The notes under the pieces were generated by a model. It made no database searches. It was not told the DNA's origin and worked only from the letters and a program-made list of their open reading frames with translations. Source: Chitinophagaceae bacterium (lineage in GTDB: Bacteria > Bacteroidota > Bacteroidia > Chitinophagales > Chitinophagaceae). From it: a stretch of DNA of 64,000 nucleotides. Within the stretch, counting starts at the first letter, position 1. The number at the start of each line of letters is the position of its first letter. Made by a program: the position numbers and the translations under genes. This document shows positions 45,399-55,340 of this stretch, piece by piece. The stretch is from the NCBI GenBank assembly GCA_019745155.1, contig JAIETM010000017.1, forward strand, positions 46,039-110,038, in the 5' to 3' direction.

Positions 45399-47867
45399 AT
45401 GAAGAATTTCAACTGGAAGGCCATTTTGCCCCATGCGATTGCTGTTGCTGTGTTTCTGCTTGTTGCAGTTATTTTTTGCAAGCCGGCTCTTGAAGGAAAG
45501 GTATTGAACCAAAGTGATGTGATGCACTGGAAGGGCATGGTGCAGGATATGGAAAACTATAAGACCAAACATGGTCATTATCCTTTGTGGAATAACAATC
45601 TCTTCGGTGGTATGCCGGGTTATCAGATCACCTTGGATCCGGCCAACCCCATCACCCCACTCCATTTGCATTTGTTGTTTACGGCTTTTCTGCCCAAGCC
45701 TCTCAATATGTTCTTCCTGCTTTGCATTGGATTTTATTTTCTGAGTCAGGTTGTAGGTGTAAGGCCATGGCTAGGTATATTGGGTGGACTGGCTTATGCC
45801 TATGCAACCTATAGCCCAATTATTGTTTCCGTTGGGCATGATACCAAGATGTTGGCCATGGGTTATATGCCCGCATTAATAGGTGCACTCTGGCTGCTCT
45901 TCAACAAAAAATATTGGTGGGGCACGGCACTCACAGCCATCTTTACCTGTATGCTCGTGGGCATGAATCACCTGCAGATCACATACTATACTTTACTGAT
46001 CGCACTGGCTATGGGTATCGGATTTGCTATTCAGTGGATCAAGGCGAAAGATTACCAGCACTTCATTAAAGCAGCAGCATTGGCTGTAGTAGCCGGAGCA
46101 TTAGGCGCTGCCACACATATGGTAACACTGGCTACTACCAGCGATTACTCCAAAGCCACCATGCGTAACGGCACATTGAATCTGGATACTGCTACCAATA
46201 GCACGAAGAAGTCTGCAGGTCTGCCAATAGATTATGCATACGCCTGGAGTTATGGCCCTGCTGAAACCTATACTTTATTGATCCCGGGTATTTATGGTGG
46301 TGGTAGTTCTGATCCCTACCCTCAGCCATCAAAGATGGTGGAGAAAATGACTGAATTGGGTGCACCTGAAAACCAGGTAATGGGCTTTCTGCGGTACTTC
46401 CCTATGTACTGGGGACCACAAGAATTGGGTACATCAGGCCCTGTATATGTGGGTGCAGTGATTTGCTTCCTATTCATCTTTGCGATGGTATCGCTGAAAA
46501 CACCAAACAAGTGGTGGATATTGGGTATTTCTGTTTTTGCCATCCTGCTGAGCTGGGGTAAAAACTTTATGGGCTTTAATGAATTCATTTTCCAATACCT
46601 GCCACTGTACAACAAGTTCAGAGCGCCAACCATGTCGCTGGTGATTCCACAATTGCTGTTTGCTTTTGCAGCGGTGATGGGTGTGGAACAATTGCTGCAA
46701 GAGAAATCAAAAGAAGCAGCTTTCAAACATTGGAAATTGGCAGGCTATATTACAGTTGGCATTGTGCTAGTTGCCCTCGCTTTCTATTTCAACTTTGATT
46801 ATACACGCACGAATGATAAAGCCATTTTCCAGCAGATTACCGGAAACAATGAAGACCTCACAAAATTTTTGCTGAGTGCATTGAAGTCCGACAGACAATC
46901 CTTATTCACTGCTGATTTGATTCGCAGCATTGTGCTGATTGTATTGGCTGCAGGTTTATTGTGGGCCTATATCAAGGATAAGCTGAAAGCAAACGTTCTG
47001 GTATTCTCACTCTTGGCATTAACTACTTTCGATATTTTTCAGGTAGGCAAACGTTACTTAAATGAGAACAATTTCCAGGAAGAGCAGGAACTGAGTGATG
47101 CGTATTTCAAACCTAGTCCGATTGATGAAGCCATTAAAAAAGACACCGGCTATTATCGTGTACTGAACCTGACGATGGATGTATTCAATGATGCCATCAC
47201 TTCTTACCACCACCGTTCAGTAGGTGGTTATCATCCTGCTAAGTTGAGTATCACAGAAGACCTGCTGAATTTCCAACTGCGCAATAAGCAGCCAATGAAC
47301 AAGCATGTATTGGATATGCTGAATACCAAGTATGTGATTGTGCAGGACCAGCAGACAGGACAACCCAGCTACCAGCAAAATCCGGATGCTTTAGGGGCAT
47401 GTTGGTTGGTAAAACATGTGCAAGCTGTTGACGGACCAGTTAAAGTAATGAAAGGCCTTGATAGCTTCAATCCCAAGGACACTGCCATTGTTGATGCACG
47501 CACTGCAGGTACTATTACACAGCCAGTTTGGGATTCTACAGCAAGTATTCAACTTGTTTCACATGATAATGATTTGATGGAATATGCTTCTACTGCAAAT
47601 GCACCACAATTCGCAGTGTTCAGTGAAATCTTTTATGACAGAGGCTGGAAAGCTTATATTGATGATAAAGAAGCAACAATCATTCAAACGAATTATGTAC
47701 TGCGTGGCTTAGCCATTCCTGCAGGCCAGCACCGCATTCGTTTTGAATTTAAACCAGGTTCTTATTACAATAGCCAGAAAGCAGCCATGGGCGCATCAGC
47801 CATAACCTGGTTATTGTTATTGGGTGCACTCGCACAAATGCTTGTTCGCAAAAAAACAGCCGCCTAA
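45399..47867 (+). CDS. YfhO-family membrane protein
   Basis: An 822-residue protein with a dozen or more membrane spans and a large C-terminal periplasmic-side domain (about 560-770) before one final span. The early periplasmic loop carrying DVMHWKGMVQD and LFGGMPGYQ is typical of Bacteroidota YfhO proteins. The Firmicutes YfhO takes part in cell-envelope glycosylation, and GT-C-like transfer from a lipid-linked sugar is likely but unproven. It is immediately followed by two glycosyltransferase genes on the same strand, so a joint glycosylation role is plausible. Confidence 0.88.
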   Translation: MKNFNWKAILPHAIAVAVFLLVAVIFCKPALEGKVLNQSDVMHWKGMVQDMENYKTKHGHYPLWNNNLFGGMPGYQITLDPANPITPLHLHLLFTAFLPKPLNMFFLLCIGFYFLSQVVGVRPWLGILGGLAYAYATYSPIIVSVGHDTKMLAMGYMPALIGALWLLFNKKYWWGTALTAIFTCMLVGMNHLQITYYTLLIALAMGIGFAIQWIKAKDYQHFIKAAALAVVAGALGAATHMVTLATTSDYSKATMRNGTLNLDTATNSTKKSAGLPIDYAYAWSYGPAETYTLLIPGIYGGGSSDPYPQPSKMVEKMTELGAPENQVMGFLRYFPMYWGPQELGTSGPVYVGAVICFLFIFAMVSLKTPNKWWILGISVFAILLSWGKNFMGFNEFIFQYLPLYNKFRAPTMSLVIPQLLFAFAAVMGVEQLLQEKSKEAAFKHWKLAGYITVGIVLVALAFYFNFDYTRTNDKAIFQQITGNNEDLTKFLLSALKSDRQSLFTADLIRSIVLIVLAAGLLWAYIKDKLKANVLVFSLLALTTFDIFQVGKRYLNENNFQEEQELSDAYFKPSPIDEAIKKDTGYYRVLNLTMDVFNDAITSYHHRSVGGYHPAKLSITEDLLNFQLRNKQPMNKHVLDMLNTKYVIVQDQQTGQPSYQQNPDALGACWLVKHVQAVDGPVKVMKGLDSFNPKDTAIVDARTAGTITQPVWDSTASIQLVSHDNDLMEYASTANAPQFAVFSEIFYDRGWKAYIDDKEATIIQTNYVLRGLAIPAGQHRIRFEFKPGSYYNSQKAAMGASAITWLLLLGALAQMLVRKKTAA

Positions 47868-48998
47868 ATGCAGACAATCTCAGTACTTGGCATTATTTCT
47901 TATAAGGTTTGGCCGGCCCAAATGGGCGGACAAAAATGTGCTGCCGGGTTCTACGAGTATTTGTCGAAACAATGTGCTGTTACAGTGTTGGTATCTAGGG
48001 AAAATCAGCAAAAAGATATTCCACTCCAGCATGCAGAAAGCTTTTTATTCAACCATTGGTGGGGGCCGCTCAATATTATTTGGGTTCCTGCAATATTGAT
48101 GCTGATCAAAAAAAGAAAGATCACGCATATCATTATTGAGCACTCTTATCTCGGGTGGTTGGGTTGGTTACTCAGTAAGCTGAGTGGCAGACCGCTGATT
48201 GTTCGTTCACACAATATTGAATCGCAGCGCTTGCGCGACAGAGCCGATGTATGGTGGGGTTTATATGCCTGGTATGAAAGATGGGTGCTTAGACATGTAG
48301 CGCATAATTTCTTTGTGACGGAAGAAGACATGCAATGGGCAATAGCCAAATGGAAAATTAAAGCAGAGAAAGCCAGTATAGCCAGTTTTGGTGTAACCCT
48401 TCAACAGCCACCATCAGGTGATGAAAAACATGGCTGTAGAAAATTCCTCGAAACTGCCCATGAGATTACCCCGGAAGAAAAAGTCTTTTTATTCAACGGC
48501 ACACTGGATTATCTCCCCAATGTGGATGCCATTCGCATCATCATCTCTGAGTTGGTACCAAGATTGAGCAAATACCAAAACTTCCAGTATTGCATTCTAA
48601 TATGCGGTAACAGACTGAGTGAGCCATGGCAACGTGTGCTGGATGAGTACGAGAATGTTGTCTATGCTGGATTTGTAGACGATATTGATATTTATTATGA
48701 AGGTGCAGACTGCTTTATTGTGCCTTCTTCATTTGGTACCGGTATCAAAACAAAACTGATTGAGGCGCTTGCCAATAACCAGATGATCATCTCCACCCAC
48801 AATGGCATCAAGGGATTAAAGACTGAGCATTATCTACACAAATTGATTGCTGTGCCCGATTACGATTGGGATGCTTTTGCTGAGGCCATGGTAAACCTGC
48901 CTGAAAAATCTTTATTGAAAACACCGGAAACTTTTTATCAGACTTTTCACTGGGAGCGCATCACCCGTAATGCACTTGCGCAGTTAGTACAACTATGA
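47868..48998 (+). CDS. Glycosyltransferase (GT-B fold, family 4-like)
   Basis: A 376-residue GT-B enzyme. The N-terminal acceptor domain has the glycine loop (QMGGQKCAAGFYEYL) and a membrane-apposed helix (HIIIEHSYLGWLGWLLSKL). The C-terminal donor domain has FNGTLDYLPNVDAIR and the EX7E-like segment SFGTGIKTKLIEALANN. It starts directly at the yfhO stop and overlaps the next gene by 4 bases. Confidence 0.87.
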   Translation: MQTISVLGIISYKVWPAQMGGQKCAAGFYEYLSKQCAVTVLVSRENQQKDIPLQHAESFLFNHWWGPLNIIWVPAILMLIKKRKITHIIIEHSYLGWLGWLLSKLSGRPLIVRSHNIESQRLRDRADVWWGLYAWYERWVLRHVAHNFFVTEEDMQWAIAKWKIKAEKASIASFGVTLQQPPSGDEKHGCRKFLETAHEITPEEKVFLFNGTLDYLPNVDAIRIIISELVPRLSKYQNFQYCILICGNRLSEPWQRVLDEYENVVYAGFVDDIDIYYEGADCFIVPSSFGTGIKTKLIEALANNQMIISTHNGIKGLKTEHYLHKLIAVPDYDWDAFAEAMVNLPEKSLLKTPETFYQTFHWERITRNALAQLVQL

Positions 48999-49915
48999 GT
49001 GAACAAGCACCCATATCATTTGTGATCATTACATACAACAGACCAGCCGATATGCTGGCGCTTTGCAAGAATATTGCCACATTGGAAAAAGCGGATGCAT
49101 TGTTACGCGAAATCATCATCGTTAACAACCAATCCACTGCTGATTACAGTGCAGTTGAAGCTTACATTCAATCACAATCGCAACTACCCTTTCGTTATAC
49201 CATTGCCCCGGAAAACTTAGGTGTTGCAAGAGGCCGAAATTATGCACTGCAATTCAGTACTGCACCCATCATCATTATGCTGGATGATGATGCAGAAATG
49301 GGCAATCCGGATTGCCTGATACGATTGCTGGAAGTATTTGAACAAAATTCAGAAAGATCCACAGCTATTGTTTCATTCAAAGTGCTGTATCACTCCACCG
49401 GTGCCATGCAGGAAAATGCATTGCCACACAAGAATTTTGCAGCATACAAAGACAAATCATTTTTTGAGACCTACTACTTTGCTGGTGGCGCACATGCCAT
49501 CAAACGAAGTGTATTAGATGCAACGGGTAATTATCCAGAAGACTTTTTTTACGGCATGGAAGAGTATGACCTGAGCTATCGCATCATCAATAAAGGATAC
49601 CGGATTGTCTACAGCGATAAAATCATCATGCTGCACAAAGAATCACCGGAAGGCAGAACCCCTACCTGGCAAAAACTACAGATGATGTGGGTGAATAAAT
49701 CCAAAGTAGCCTGGAGATACCTACCTACGGTTTATTTTTATACCACGGCCTTTATGTGGAGTTTGCAATATCTAAAAATCAGTAGGTTTTATCTACCCGG
49801 CTTTGTACAAGGCTGGAGAAAGATTGCCGCTATACCTGCAACAGAGCAAAGAACAACCATCAGTGCAGCGGCTTTGGATTACTTGCAAAAGCTCCAAGCG
49901 AGATTAACCTATTAA
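48995..49915 (+). CDS. Family 2 glycosyltransferase
   Basis: A 306-residue GT-A enzyme. N-terminal motifs are FVIITYNRPADMLAL, ENLGVARGRNYAL and the metal motif IIMLDDDAEMG; the catalytic segment is FFYGMEEYDLSYRIINKGY. Donor and acceptor are unknown. It is the last gene of the yfhO-GT-GT unit and converges on the sugar aminotransferase of the next cluster. Confidence 0.88.
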   Translation: MSEQAPISFVIITYNRPADMLALCKNIATLEKADALLREIIIVNNQSTADYSAVEAYIQSQSQLPFRYTIAPENLGVARGRNYALQFSTAPIIIMLDDDAEMGNPDCLIRLLEVFEQNSERSTAIVSFKVLYHSTGAMQENALPHKNFAAYKDKSFFETYYFAGGAHAIKRSVLDATGNYPEDFFYGMEEYDLSYRIINKGYRIVYSDKIIMLHKESPEGRTPTWQKLQMMWVNKSKVAWRYLPTVYFYTTAFMWSLQYLKISRFYLPGFVQGWRKIAAIPATEQRTTISAAALDYLQKLQARLTY

Positions 49916-49945
49916 TTCTGTGATTCACTGGCTAAGCAATACCAC

Positions 49946-51079
49946 TTAAGCCAGTTGAGCAAAATATGCTTTCACCTGTTGAATGATGTACATCTTCTCA
50001 GGTGTAACCAATTCATAGTATAGGGGCAAACGCAATAAACAGTCTGTGTAATGGTCTGCATATGGCAATGCACGACCATCGTGCTTATCTTGATAGTAGG
50101 GACTCTTATGTAAACTCAGGTAATGAAATACAGCTCCAATTTTTTTCTCTTTCAAGAAATTCATCAAACCACTTCTTTCTTCCATTGAACGGCAGACAAT
50201 GTAAAACATGTGCGCATTATTGGTAGTATAGTCTGGCACTTTGGGCCTTTGTATGAAACCTTCTGCTTCTAGTTCGGCAAACATTTCATAATACGCATCC
50301 CAAATCTGCTTTCTCCTAGCTTGTATGATATCTAGCATTTCTAATTGCGCATAGAGATAGGCTGCAATGATATCTGAGGGCAGAAATGAAGAGCCTACGT
50401 CTACCCAACCATATTTATCTACTTCACCTCGGAAAAACTGAGAACGGTTGGTACCTTTCTCGCGTATAATTTCTGCACGCTGAAAGAAACGTGCGTCGTT
50501 GATGGTAAGCATACCTCCTTCACCGGCAATGATATTCTTCGTTTCATGGAAAGAGAAAGCAGCCATATGACCTATTGAGCCAAGTGCTCGGCCTTTATAA
50601 TAATTGTCGATAGCCTGAGCAGCATCTTCAACCACAAATAATCCATGCTTATCGGCAATAGCCATGATGGCATCCATATCACAGGCATGGCCTGCGTAGT
50701 GAACCGGAACGATGGCTTTTGTTTTTGGTGTAATGAGGGCTTCTATCTTGGATACATCCATATTGGGATGATCTGGCAGACTGTCTGCAAAGACAATCTT
50801 CGCTCCGCGTAAAACAAAAGCATTGGGTGTGGAGACGAAAGTGTAGGAAGGAACAATCACCTCATCACCTGGCTGTATATCCAAAAGAATGGCCGCCATT
50901 TCCAAAGCATCCGTACAAGAAGTGGTGAGCAATGCTTTACCAAAACCATATTTCTGCTCGAAATAAGCATGACATTTTTTGGTAAATATACCATCGCCGG
51001 AAATCTTTCCACTGGCTACAGCCTGACGGATATATTCCAACTCTTTACCACCCAGATAAGGCTTGTTAAAAGGAATCAT
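49946..51079 (-). CDS. dTDP-4-amino-4,6-dideoxygalactose transaminase (WecE/RffA-like)
   Basis: A 377-residue fold-type I PLP sugar aminotransferase. The PLP lysine is in MAAFSFHETKNIIAGEGGM. Other motifs are the YLGGKELEYIRQAVASGKISGDG N-terminus and DEVIVPSYTFVSTPNAFV. The family converts dTDP-4-keto-6-deoxy sugars to 4-amino sugars. It is the last gene of the minus-strand cluster, overlapping wbqC by 4 bases. Neighbouring acyltransferase and WbqC genes support an N-acylated amino sugar. The exact sugar is not determined. Confidence 0.92.
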   Translation of the reverse strand: MIPFNKPYLGGKELEYIRQAVASGKISGDGIFTKKCHAYFEQKYGFGKALLTTSCTDALEMAAILLDIQPGDEVIVPSYTFVSTPNAFVLRGAKIVFADSLPDHPNMDVSKIEALITPKTKAIVPVHYAGHACDMDAIMAIADKHGLFVVEDAAQAIDNYYKGRALGSIGHMAAFSFHETKNIIAGEGGMLTINDARFFQRAEIIREKGTNRSQFFRGEVDKYGWVDVGSSFLPSDIIAAYLYAQLEMLDIIQARRKQIWDAYYEMFAELEAEGFIQRPKVPDYTTNNAHMFYIVCRSMEERSGLMNFLKEKKIGAVFHYLSLHKSPYYQDKHDGRALPYADHYTDCLLRLPLYYELVTPEKMYIIQQVKAYFAQLA

Positions 51080-51771
51080 AAACGACCACTAAATGCTTTC
51101 AGGTATTTCTTTGCTTCTGTACCTGTGCAAAAAATTAAATCCAGAATGCTGACAGCATGGTCAAATGGCGGAAATGGTTGCGTATACTCAGGATAGCCCT
51201 CATAACTCATCCATTTTACCTGCATACCCACAGCCTCAAACAGCGGTGTATCCAGATAATCTTTCGCAGCAGGACCTGAAAGATACGTATCAGCCCCCAC
51301 TTTCTGACAGAGATCAACCAAGCTTTGTGTTTTGCCTTCAGTAAGGCCCAACTCTGTTGAACGATATATTTTGGTTGTACCACCCAAAATTTGCTGAATG
51401 GTTTCTATGAAAGTCTGATTAATACGGGAGAGATTTGTTTCCTCACTGTTGAGATAAAGCGGCTCAATCAACTCTTTATAGAGTTTAAACCCAGGCATTT
51501 TCCTATAGAAATTGCTCAAAGTTGCCCAATGCTTTTTGCGCCATTCCTGATTCAGCACATGGGTCTCTTCAATTTTCTGATTAAGATCGAACTGTCGAAC
51601 TGGAATAGAAAGCCAGTTGCTACCCTGCGGTGTCTTGATGCGGTTACGATTACGCCAATCGTTCTTGGTATACTGCACATGATCGTAAAAAATGAAGACA
51701 TCAGCAGTATTGATGATATCAAAATATCCTTTCCAAGGGATATAATTGGATTGAAGAATAGCAGCAGTCAT
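51076..51771 (-). CDS. WbqC-like family protein
   Basis: A 231-residue protein of the WbqC family. Visible family motifs are ILQSNYIPWKGYFDIINTAD, FYDHVQYTKNDWRNRN and LSGPAAKDYLD. The family is common in O-antigen and glycan loci, but the biochemical role is not established. It lies between the acyltransferase and aminotransferase genes (one-base and four-base contacts), which supports a role in building or attaching the amino sugar. Confidence 0.87.
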   Translation of the reverse strand: MTAAILQSNYIPWKGYFDIINTADVFIFYDHVQYTKNDWRNRNRIKTPQGSNWLSIPVRQFDLNQKIEETHVLNQEWRKKHWATLSNFYRKMPGFKLYKELIEPLYLNSEETNLSRINQTFIETIQQILGGTTKIYRSTELGLTEGKTQSLVDLCQKVGADTYLSGPAAKDYLDTPLFEAVGMQVKWMSYEGYPEYTQPFPPFDHAVSILDLIFCTGTEAKKYLKAFSGRL

Positions 51772-52395
51772 TTATAGCACATTCAGTTTGTCTGTAAAAC
51801 GCATAGGGTTACCAATCACAGAAGTGCCTGAAGGCACATTTTTGGTAATCACAGAACCAATACCAACTACCACATCATCGCCAATAGTAACACCGTTAGA
51901 AATGATGGCACCGGCACCAATAAAGCAACGCTTACCAATCTGCGCTTTTCCACAGATAACCACGCCCGGCGAAACATACGTAGCATCACCGATATTGGTT
52001 TCATGCGACACAATCACACCATTATTAATCAAAACCCCATTACCAATATTGGCTTGATGATCCAAAATAGCGCCTGGATATATAAAGCTACCTGCGCCAA
52101 TCTGCACATCCACACCCTGCACCACAGAAGGATGCACAAATGGTTGTAATTGTTGTATTCCGATAGCTGTTACCAAGGCTTCACGCTTACTCAGGTGCTT
52201 ATACCCTAGGCCGATATAGAATTGGCTGCCAGCATATTTATCCTGTAGGTAAGCATCAAATGGTGCTACCGCTGCACCCTCAGCAACAGAAGTATAATCG
52301 TCGAAGACGGTAAAGACTGCATCAGGATATTGCTGCTGCAGAAAAGCCCTAAGCTGTCTGCCAAGGTCGCCATAACCAATGATTCCGATCTGCAT
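51772..52395 (-). CDS. NeuD-like sugar O/N-acyltransferase (left-handed beta helix)
   Basis: A 207-residue protein. The N-terminal Rossmann-like part (IGIIGYGDLGRQLRAFL) is followed by hexapeptide repeats (VQIGAGSFIYPGAI, IGNGVLINNGVIVS, IGKRCFIGAGAII, IGDDVVVGIGSVI) that form the beta helix and bind acyl-CoA. It probably acylates a sugar amine or hydroxyl, consistent with the aminotransferase next to it. It is followed by wbqC with no gap. Confidence 0.9.
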   Translation of the reverse strand: MQIGIIGYGDLGRQLRAFLQQQYPDAVFTVFDDYTSVAEGAAVAPFDAYLQDKYAGSQFYIGLGYKHLSKREALVTAIGIQQLQPFVHPSVVQGVDVQIGAGSFIYPGAILDHQANIGNGVLINNGVIVSHETNIGDATYVSPGVVICGKAQIGKRCFIGAGAIISNGVTIGDDVVVGIGSVITKNVPSGTSVIGNPMRFTDKLNVL

Positions 52396-52442
52396 GTACA
52401 GGTTTTAAGGGTGAAAGTTTGACAAACAGATACCTGAAAAGT

Positions 52443-53291
52443 TTATTTCGTTGCTACAAAACCTACATACTTAAATAAGTTTCTAGTCAGCGGCATAGCT
52501 TTCAACAGATAATCATGCATCACTTCTGCATGGGCAAAACGAGCTGCTTTATCCATGCTTTCATCATTAATCAGCTTACCCTGACCAATAAACCAATGAT
52601 AGAAAAACTGGACATCGGTAAAGCCGATATTCTTCAGTGCAGCTACCAACTCCTCTTCACGGAAACCACCTTTGATATTCTTTCCAAACTCTGCTTGATT
52701 GAACACATCTTTATCTACACCAAAATTTTTCTCAATATCTTCATCCTTATAGGTCACCATTTCAATCTCACGCTTCACAATGCCGTCGTACTGACCATTT
52801 CTGTCGAGTTGATTCACCCCTTCCCAGAAATAATAGTTCGGATCCAGATCAGCATAGAATTGACCACCGGTTCTCAAAGCCTTATAAGCTGTCTGCAAGG
52901 TTGGTACCACATCATACAAATGATGCAGGAAAGAATAGCCAGTCACCACATCGAAGCTGCCTTCTTCCACAGGAAAAGAACCGGTATCATGGTTATGCAA
53001 GACGATGGTTGCATTACCGCTTTTGTCCACCTTATCCATCATAGCCTGGGTAACATCTACCCCATGAATTTCTTGCACATATTTCTTGGCAATATTGATC
53101 ATGAAACCGGTGCCACATCCAAGATCCAGTAAGCGCTTGGCATTGGTGGCTTCAATCACCGGCTTCAGCTTATCTTCTACTTTCTGAATATTCTCGGGAC
53201 GAAAATGTGGTTCACAAGTGCTGTAATCATCACTCATGCGAGAGTGTAAAGCAATATTGGCTTCAATAACTTTCTGATAATTGGTCTCCAT
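52443..53291 (-). CDS. SAM-dependent methyltransferase
   Basis: A 282-residue class I methyltransferase. Motif I is LLDLGCGTGFMINIA, the acidic loop is HGVDVTQAMMDK, and VVTGYSFLHHLYDVVP resembles motif IV. The C-terminal region is long. The substrate is unknown but probably a sugar, given the glycan genes on both sides. It shares one base with the PhyH gene. A 47-base gap precedes the acyltransferase gene. Confidence 0.88.
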   Translation of the reverse strand: METNYQKVIEANIALHSRMSDDYSTCEPHFRPENIQKVEDKLKPVIEATNAKRLLDLGCGTGFMINIAKKYVQEIHGVDVTQAMMDKVDKSGNATIVLHNHDTGSFPVEEGSFDVVTGYSFLHHLYDVVPTLQTAYKALRTGGQFYADLDPNYYFWEGVNQLDRNGQYDGIVKREIEMVTYKDEDIEKNFGVDKDVFNQAEFGKNIKGGFREEELVAALKNIGFTDVQFFYHWFIGQGKLINDESMDKAARFAHAEVMHDYLLKAMPLTRNLFKYVGFVATK

Positions 53292-54064
53292 TATTCAACA
53301 GGTTGTTTGTATTTACGTAATTCAGGTGGTGCATAATACTCATCGTAGTTTGCAGGCACCTGTGCTAAAAATCCAAGTTTTTGTAAAGCAGTTTGCGATA
53401 CCCCACTCAAGTCCATATGCGCCATTGCACGGGGAATATCAATGCGCTGCTTCATGTAAGGGCGACACATATTGATGGTCATGGCATGACGCCATTGATC
53501 TGTATGATTACTGCCTCCGGCATGCCAGATTCTTGCATTGAAAAACCACACCGTTCCAGCTTTTTCAATCAATCTTTTGGCATTGCCTTCGAATTCTTCT
53601 CTGGATGGCTGCGCTTCTCTGGTTTGTGAAAAGGGCAAAAACCAAGTAGCACCATTCTCTTCTGTAAAATCATCTAATAAAATGGTCGCGCCTACATTGG
53701 TGATATATCCGGGAATGATGCGCGGACAATCCACATGAATGCGGTTGGAATAATTTGTCTTATTCGGCGGCATGGATGATGATGTGTACGCATACACGGT
53801 ACAACCATCGCCTAACACCGCATTGAAACAAGTATTGAGTAATTCGTTGTTGAATAATTCAATAAAGCTGCCACCATACAAAGAACACAAGAGCACCATG
53901 CCGTAATCTTTGTAGCCGGTACCACCATGATAAGCCGCTTCTTTGTCGATGGCCTGCATCAACTCAGTCTTAGCCTTTTGTATAAATTCAGGAGATAGCA
54001 CATCTGGCACAATGGAATAGCCTTGCGTATGCATTTCCTCTACAAATCGCGCTTTGTCAAACAT
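53291..54064 (-). CDS. Phytanoyl-CoA dioxygenase (PhyH)-family oxygenase
   Basis: A 257-residue non-heme Fe(II)/2-oxoglutarate oxygenase. The HxD half of the metal triad is in NRIHVDCPRIIPGY, the second His in WFFNARIWHAGGSNH, and the 2-OG-binding Arg in WRHAMTINM. It would hydroxylate or otherwise oxidise a small substrate. The ATG at 54064 (MFDKARFVEEMH) overlaps the preceding glycosyltransferase gene by 8 bases; the longer frame from 54151 starts inside that gene and was rejected. A sugar or its acyl group is the likeliest substrate given the context (inference). Confidence 0.85.
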   Translation of the reverse strand: MFDKARFVEEMHTQGYSIVPDVLSPEFIQKAKTELMQAIDKEAAYHGGTGYKDYGMVLLCSLYGGSFIELFNNELLNTCFNAVLGDGCTVYAYTSSSMPPNKTNYSNRIHVDCPRIIPGYITNVGATILLDDFTEENGATWFLPFSQTREAQPSREEFEGNAKRLIEKAGTVWFFNARIWHAGGSNHTDQWRHAMTINMCRPYMKQRIDIPRAMAHMDLSGVSQTALQKLGFLAQVPANYDEYYAPPELRKYKQPVE

Positions 54065-55340
54065 GTTTGTTAGTGATTTTTTGGAACAAATCCAGATAAG
54101 CCTGTACCTCACGCTTATGACTGAATTGTCCGGCTGCAAAAGTACGGGCATTCCTGCAAAAGGCTTGGTAATCTTCCGTACTGGCTCGAATCAATTCCAG
54201 CATGCCGTCGCACAGATCGCCGGGACCATTTAAGGGGTAGATAAAGCCATTTTGGGCATGTTGAATGGCATCTGGCGCAAGGCCTATGTTATAGGCGATT
54301 ACAGGTGTTCCGCAGAGCAAGGATTCTAAAATCATCATGGGGCCGGCATCTTCAATACTCGGACTGATAAAAAGATCAGATAGCTGATAATATTGTGCCA
54401 AAGCTTTCTCAGAATGGGCAAAGGGTAATTGCTGGGCAGCGAATGGAAAAATATCGGGTGATACTTCACTATAGCGACTGGCATAGACCAGTAACACCTT
54501 TTCTCTTTCAGCTGGCATCAGGCGCTCATGCAATTTTTTCAAATTGCTCATCAAGCGATCAAAGCCCTTGCGGGGATCGAGGATATGCTGACAACCGAAG
54601 AAAATGATGAATTTGTCTTCAGGCAGCTGGAGTGATTGACGCAAAACTTTTTTATCAGCAGCAGGTTGAAACAACTCAATATCTGCACTGATGAGAATTT
54701 TATTGACCGCTTGCTGTTTACCCAAAGCACTGCTTCTCACCTGCTGATCAATCTCTGAAGTGCTGGATACAAAACTCAGTGGAATGGTTTTGAGTAACTG
54801 CTTACGAAGTTGCAGATTCTTGTACGATAAATCCTCTAATCGATTGGAGTGCAAGGCGGGACATTTTCCGCAACCCTCATGATAACGTAAACAGGTTTTG
54901 GCATAATGACAACCACCTGTGAAAGCGTTTAAATCATTGAAGCGCCAAAGAATGGGTACTTGTAACGCTTTATAAAGATCCTGAAGATTTACTGAAGTTA
55001 CATAACCCGTTACCCAATGCAGCATCACCACATCCGGCTGAAAAGGCAGGCTCTTCAACAGATATTTGGCATCCACACAAACTTCTTCGCCTGCATTGAA
55101 AAAATTATAGATGGGGTCTGTACGCTTTTTTAATAAGCGGAAATTGAGTTCACTGCGTAAGCGATAAAACCATTTCACCAAAAAGGGAAATTGCACTTCA
55201 CTTACTGTTGCATCTTCTTGTGTTTTCTTGAATACCAGCACATGCGATTCCACACCGGCTTCCAGTAAACCTTTGTGCAAGCGCAGCATGGCTTTTGCCG
55301 CACCGCCGGTATCGTATGTATTCAGGTGAAGTACCTTCAT
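54057..55340 (-). CDS. Family 4 glycosyltransferase
   Basis: A 427-residue GT-B enzyme. The N-terminal loop is LNTYDTGGAAKAMLRLHKGL. The C-terminal donor domain has FGCQHILDPRKGFDRLM and the EX7E segment SPSIEDAGPMMILESLLCGTP. A Cys-rich middle loop (CHYAKTCLRYHEGCGKCP) is found in the WcaC-like type that may bind zinc. It overlaps the methyltransferase gene upstream by 4 bases. Confidence 0.88.
   Translation of the reverse strand: MKVLHLNTYDTGGAAKAMLRLHKGLLEAGVESHVLVFKKTQEDATVSEVQFPFLVKWFYRLRSELNFRLLKKRTDPIYNFFNAGEEVCVDAKYLLKSLPFQPDVVMLHWVTGYVTSVNLQDLYKALQVPILWRFNDLNAFTGGCHYAKTCLRYHEGCGKCPALHSNRLEDLSYKNLQLRKQLLKTIPLSFVSSTSEIDQQVRSSALGKQQAVNKILISADIELFQPAADKKVLRQSLQLPEDKFIIFFGCQHILDPRKGFDRLMSNLKKLHERLMPAEREKVLLVYASRYSEVSPDIFPFAAQQLPFAHSEKALAQYYQLSDLFISPSIEDAGPMMILESLLCGTPVIAYNIGLAPDAIQHAQNGFIYPLNGPGDLCDGMLELIRASTEDYQAFCRNARTFAAGQFSHKREVQAYLDLFQKITNKHV

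Noticed and set aside
54065..54151. Longer start for the PhyH gene
   Set aside because: It lies wholly inside the neighbouring glycosyltransferase gene, and the shorter start fits the family.
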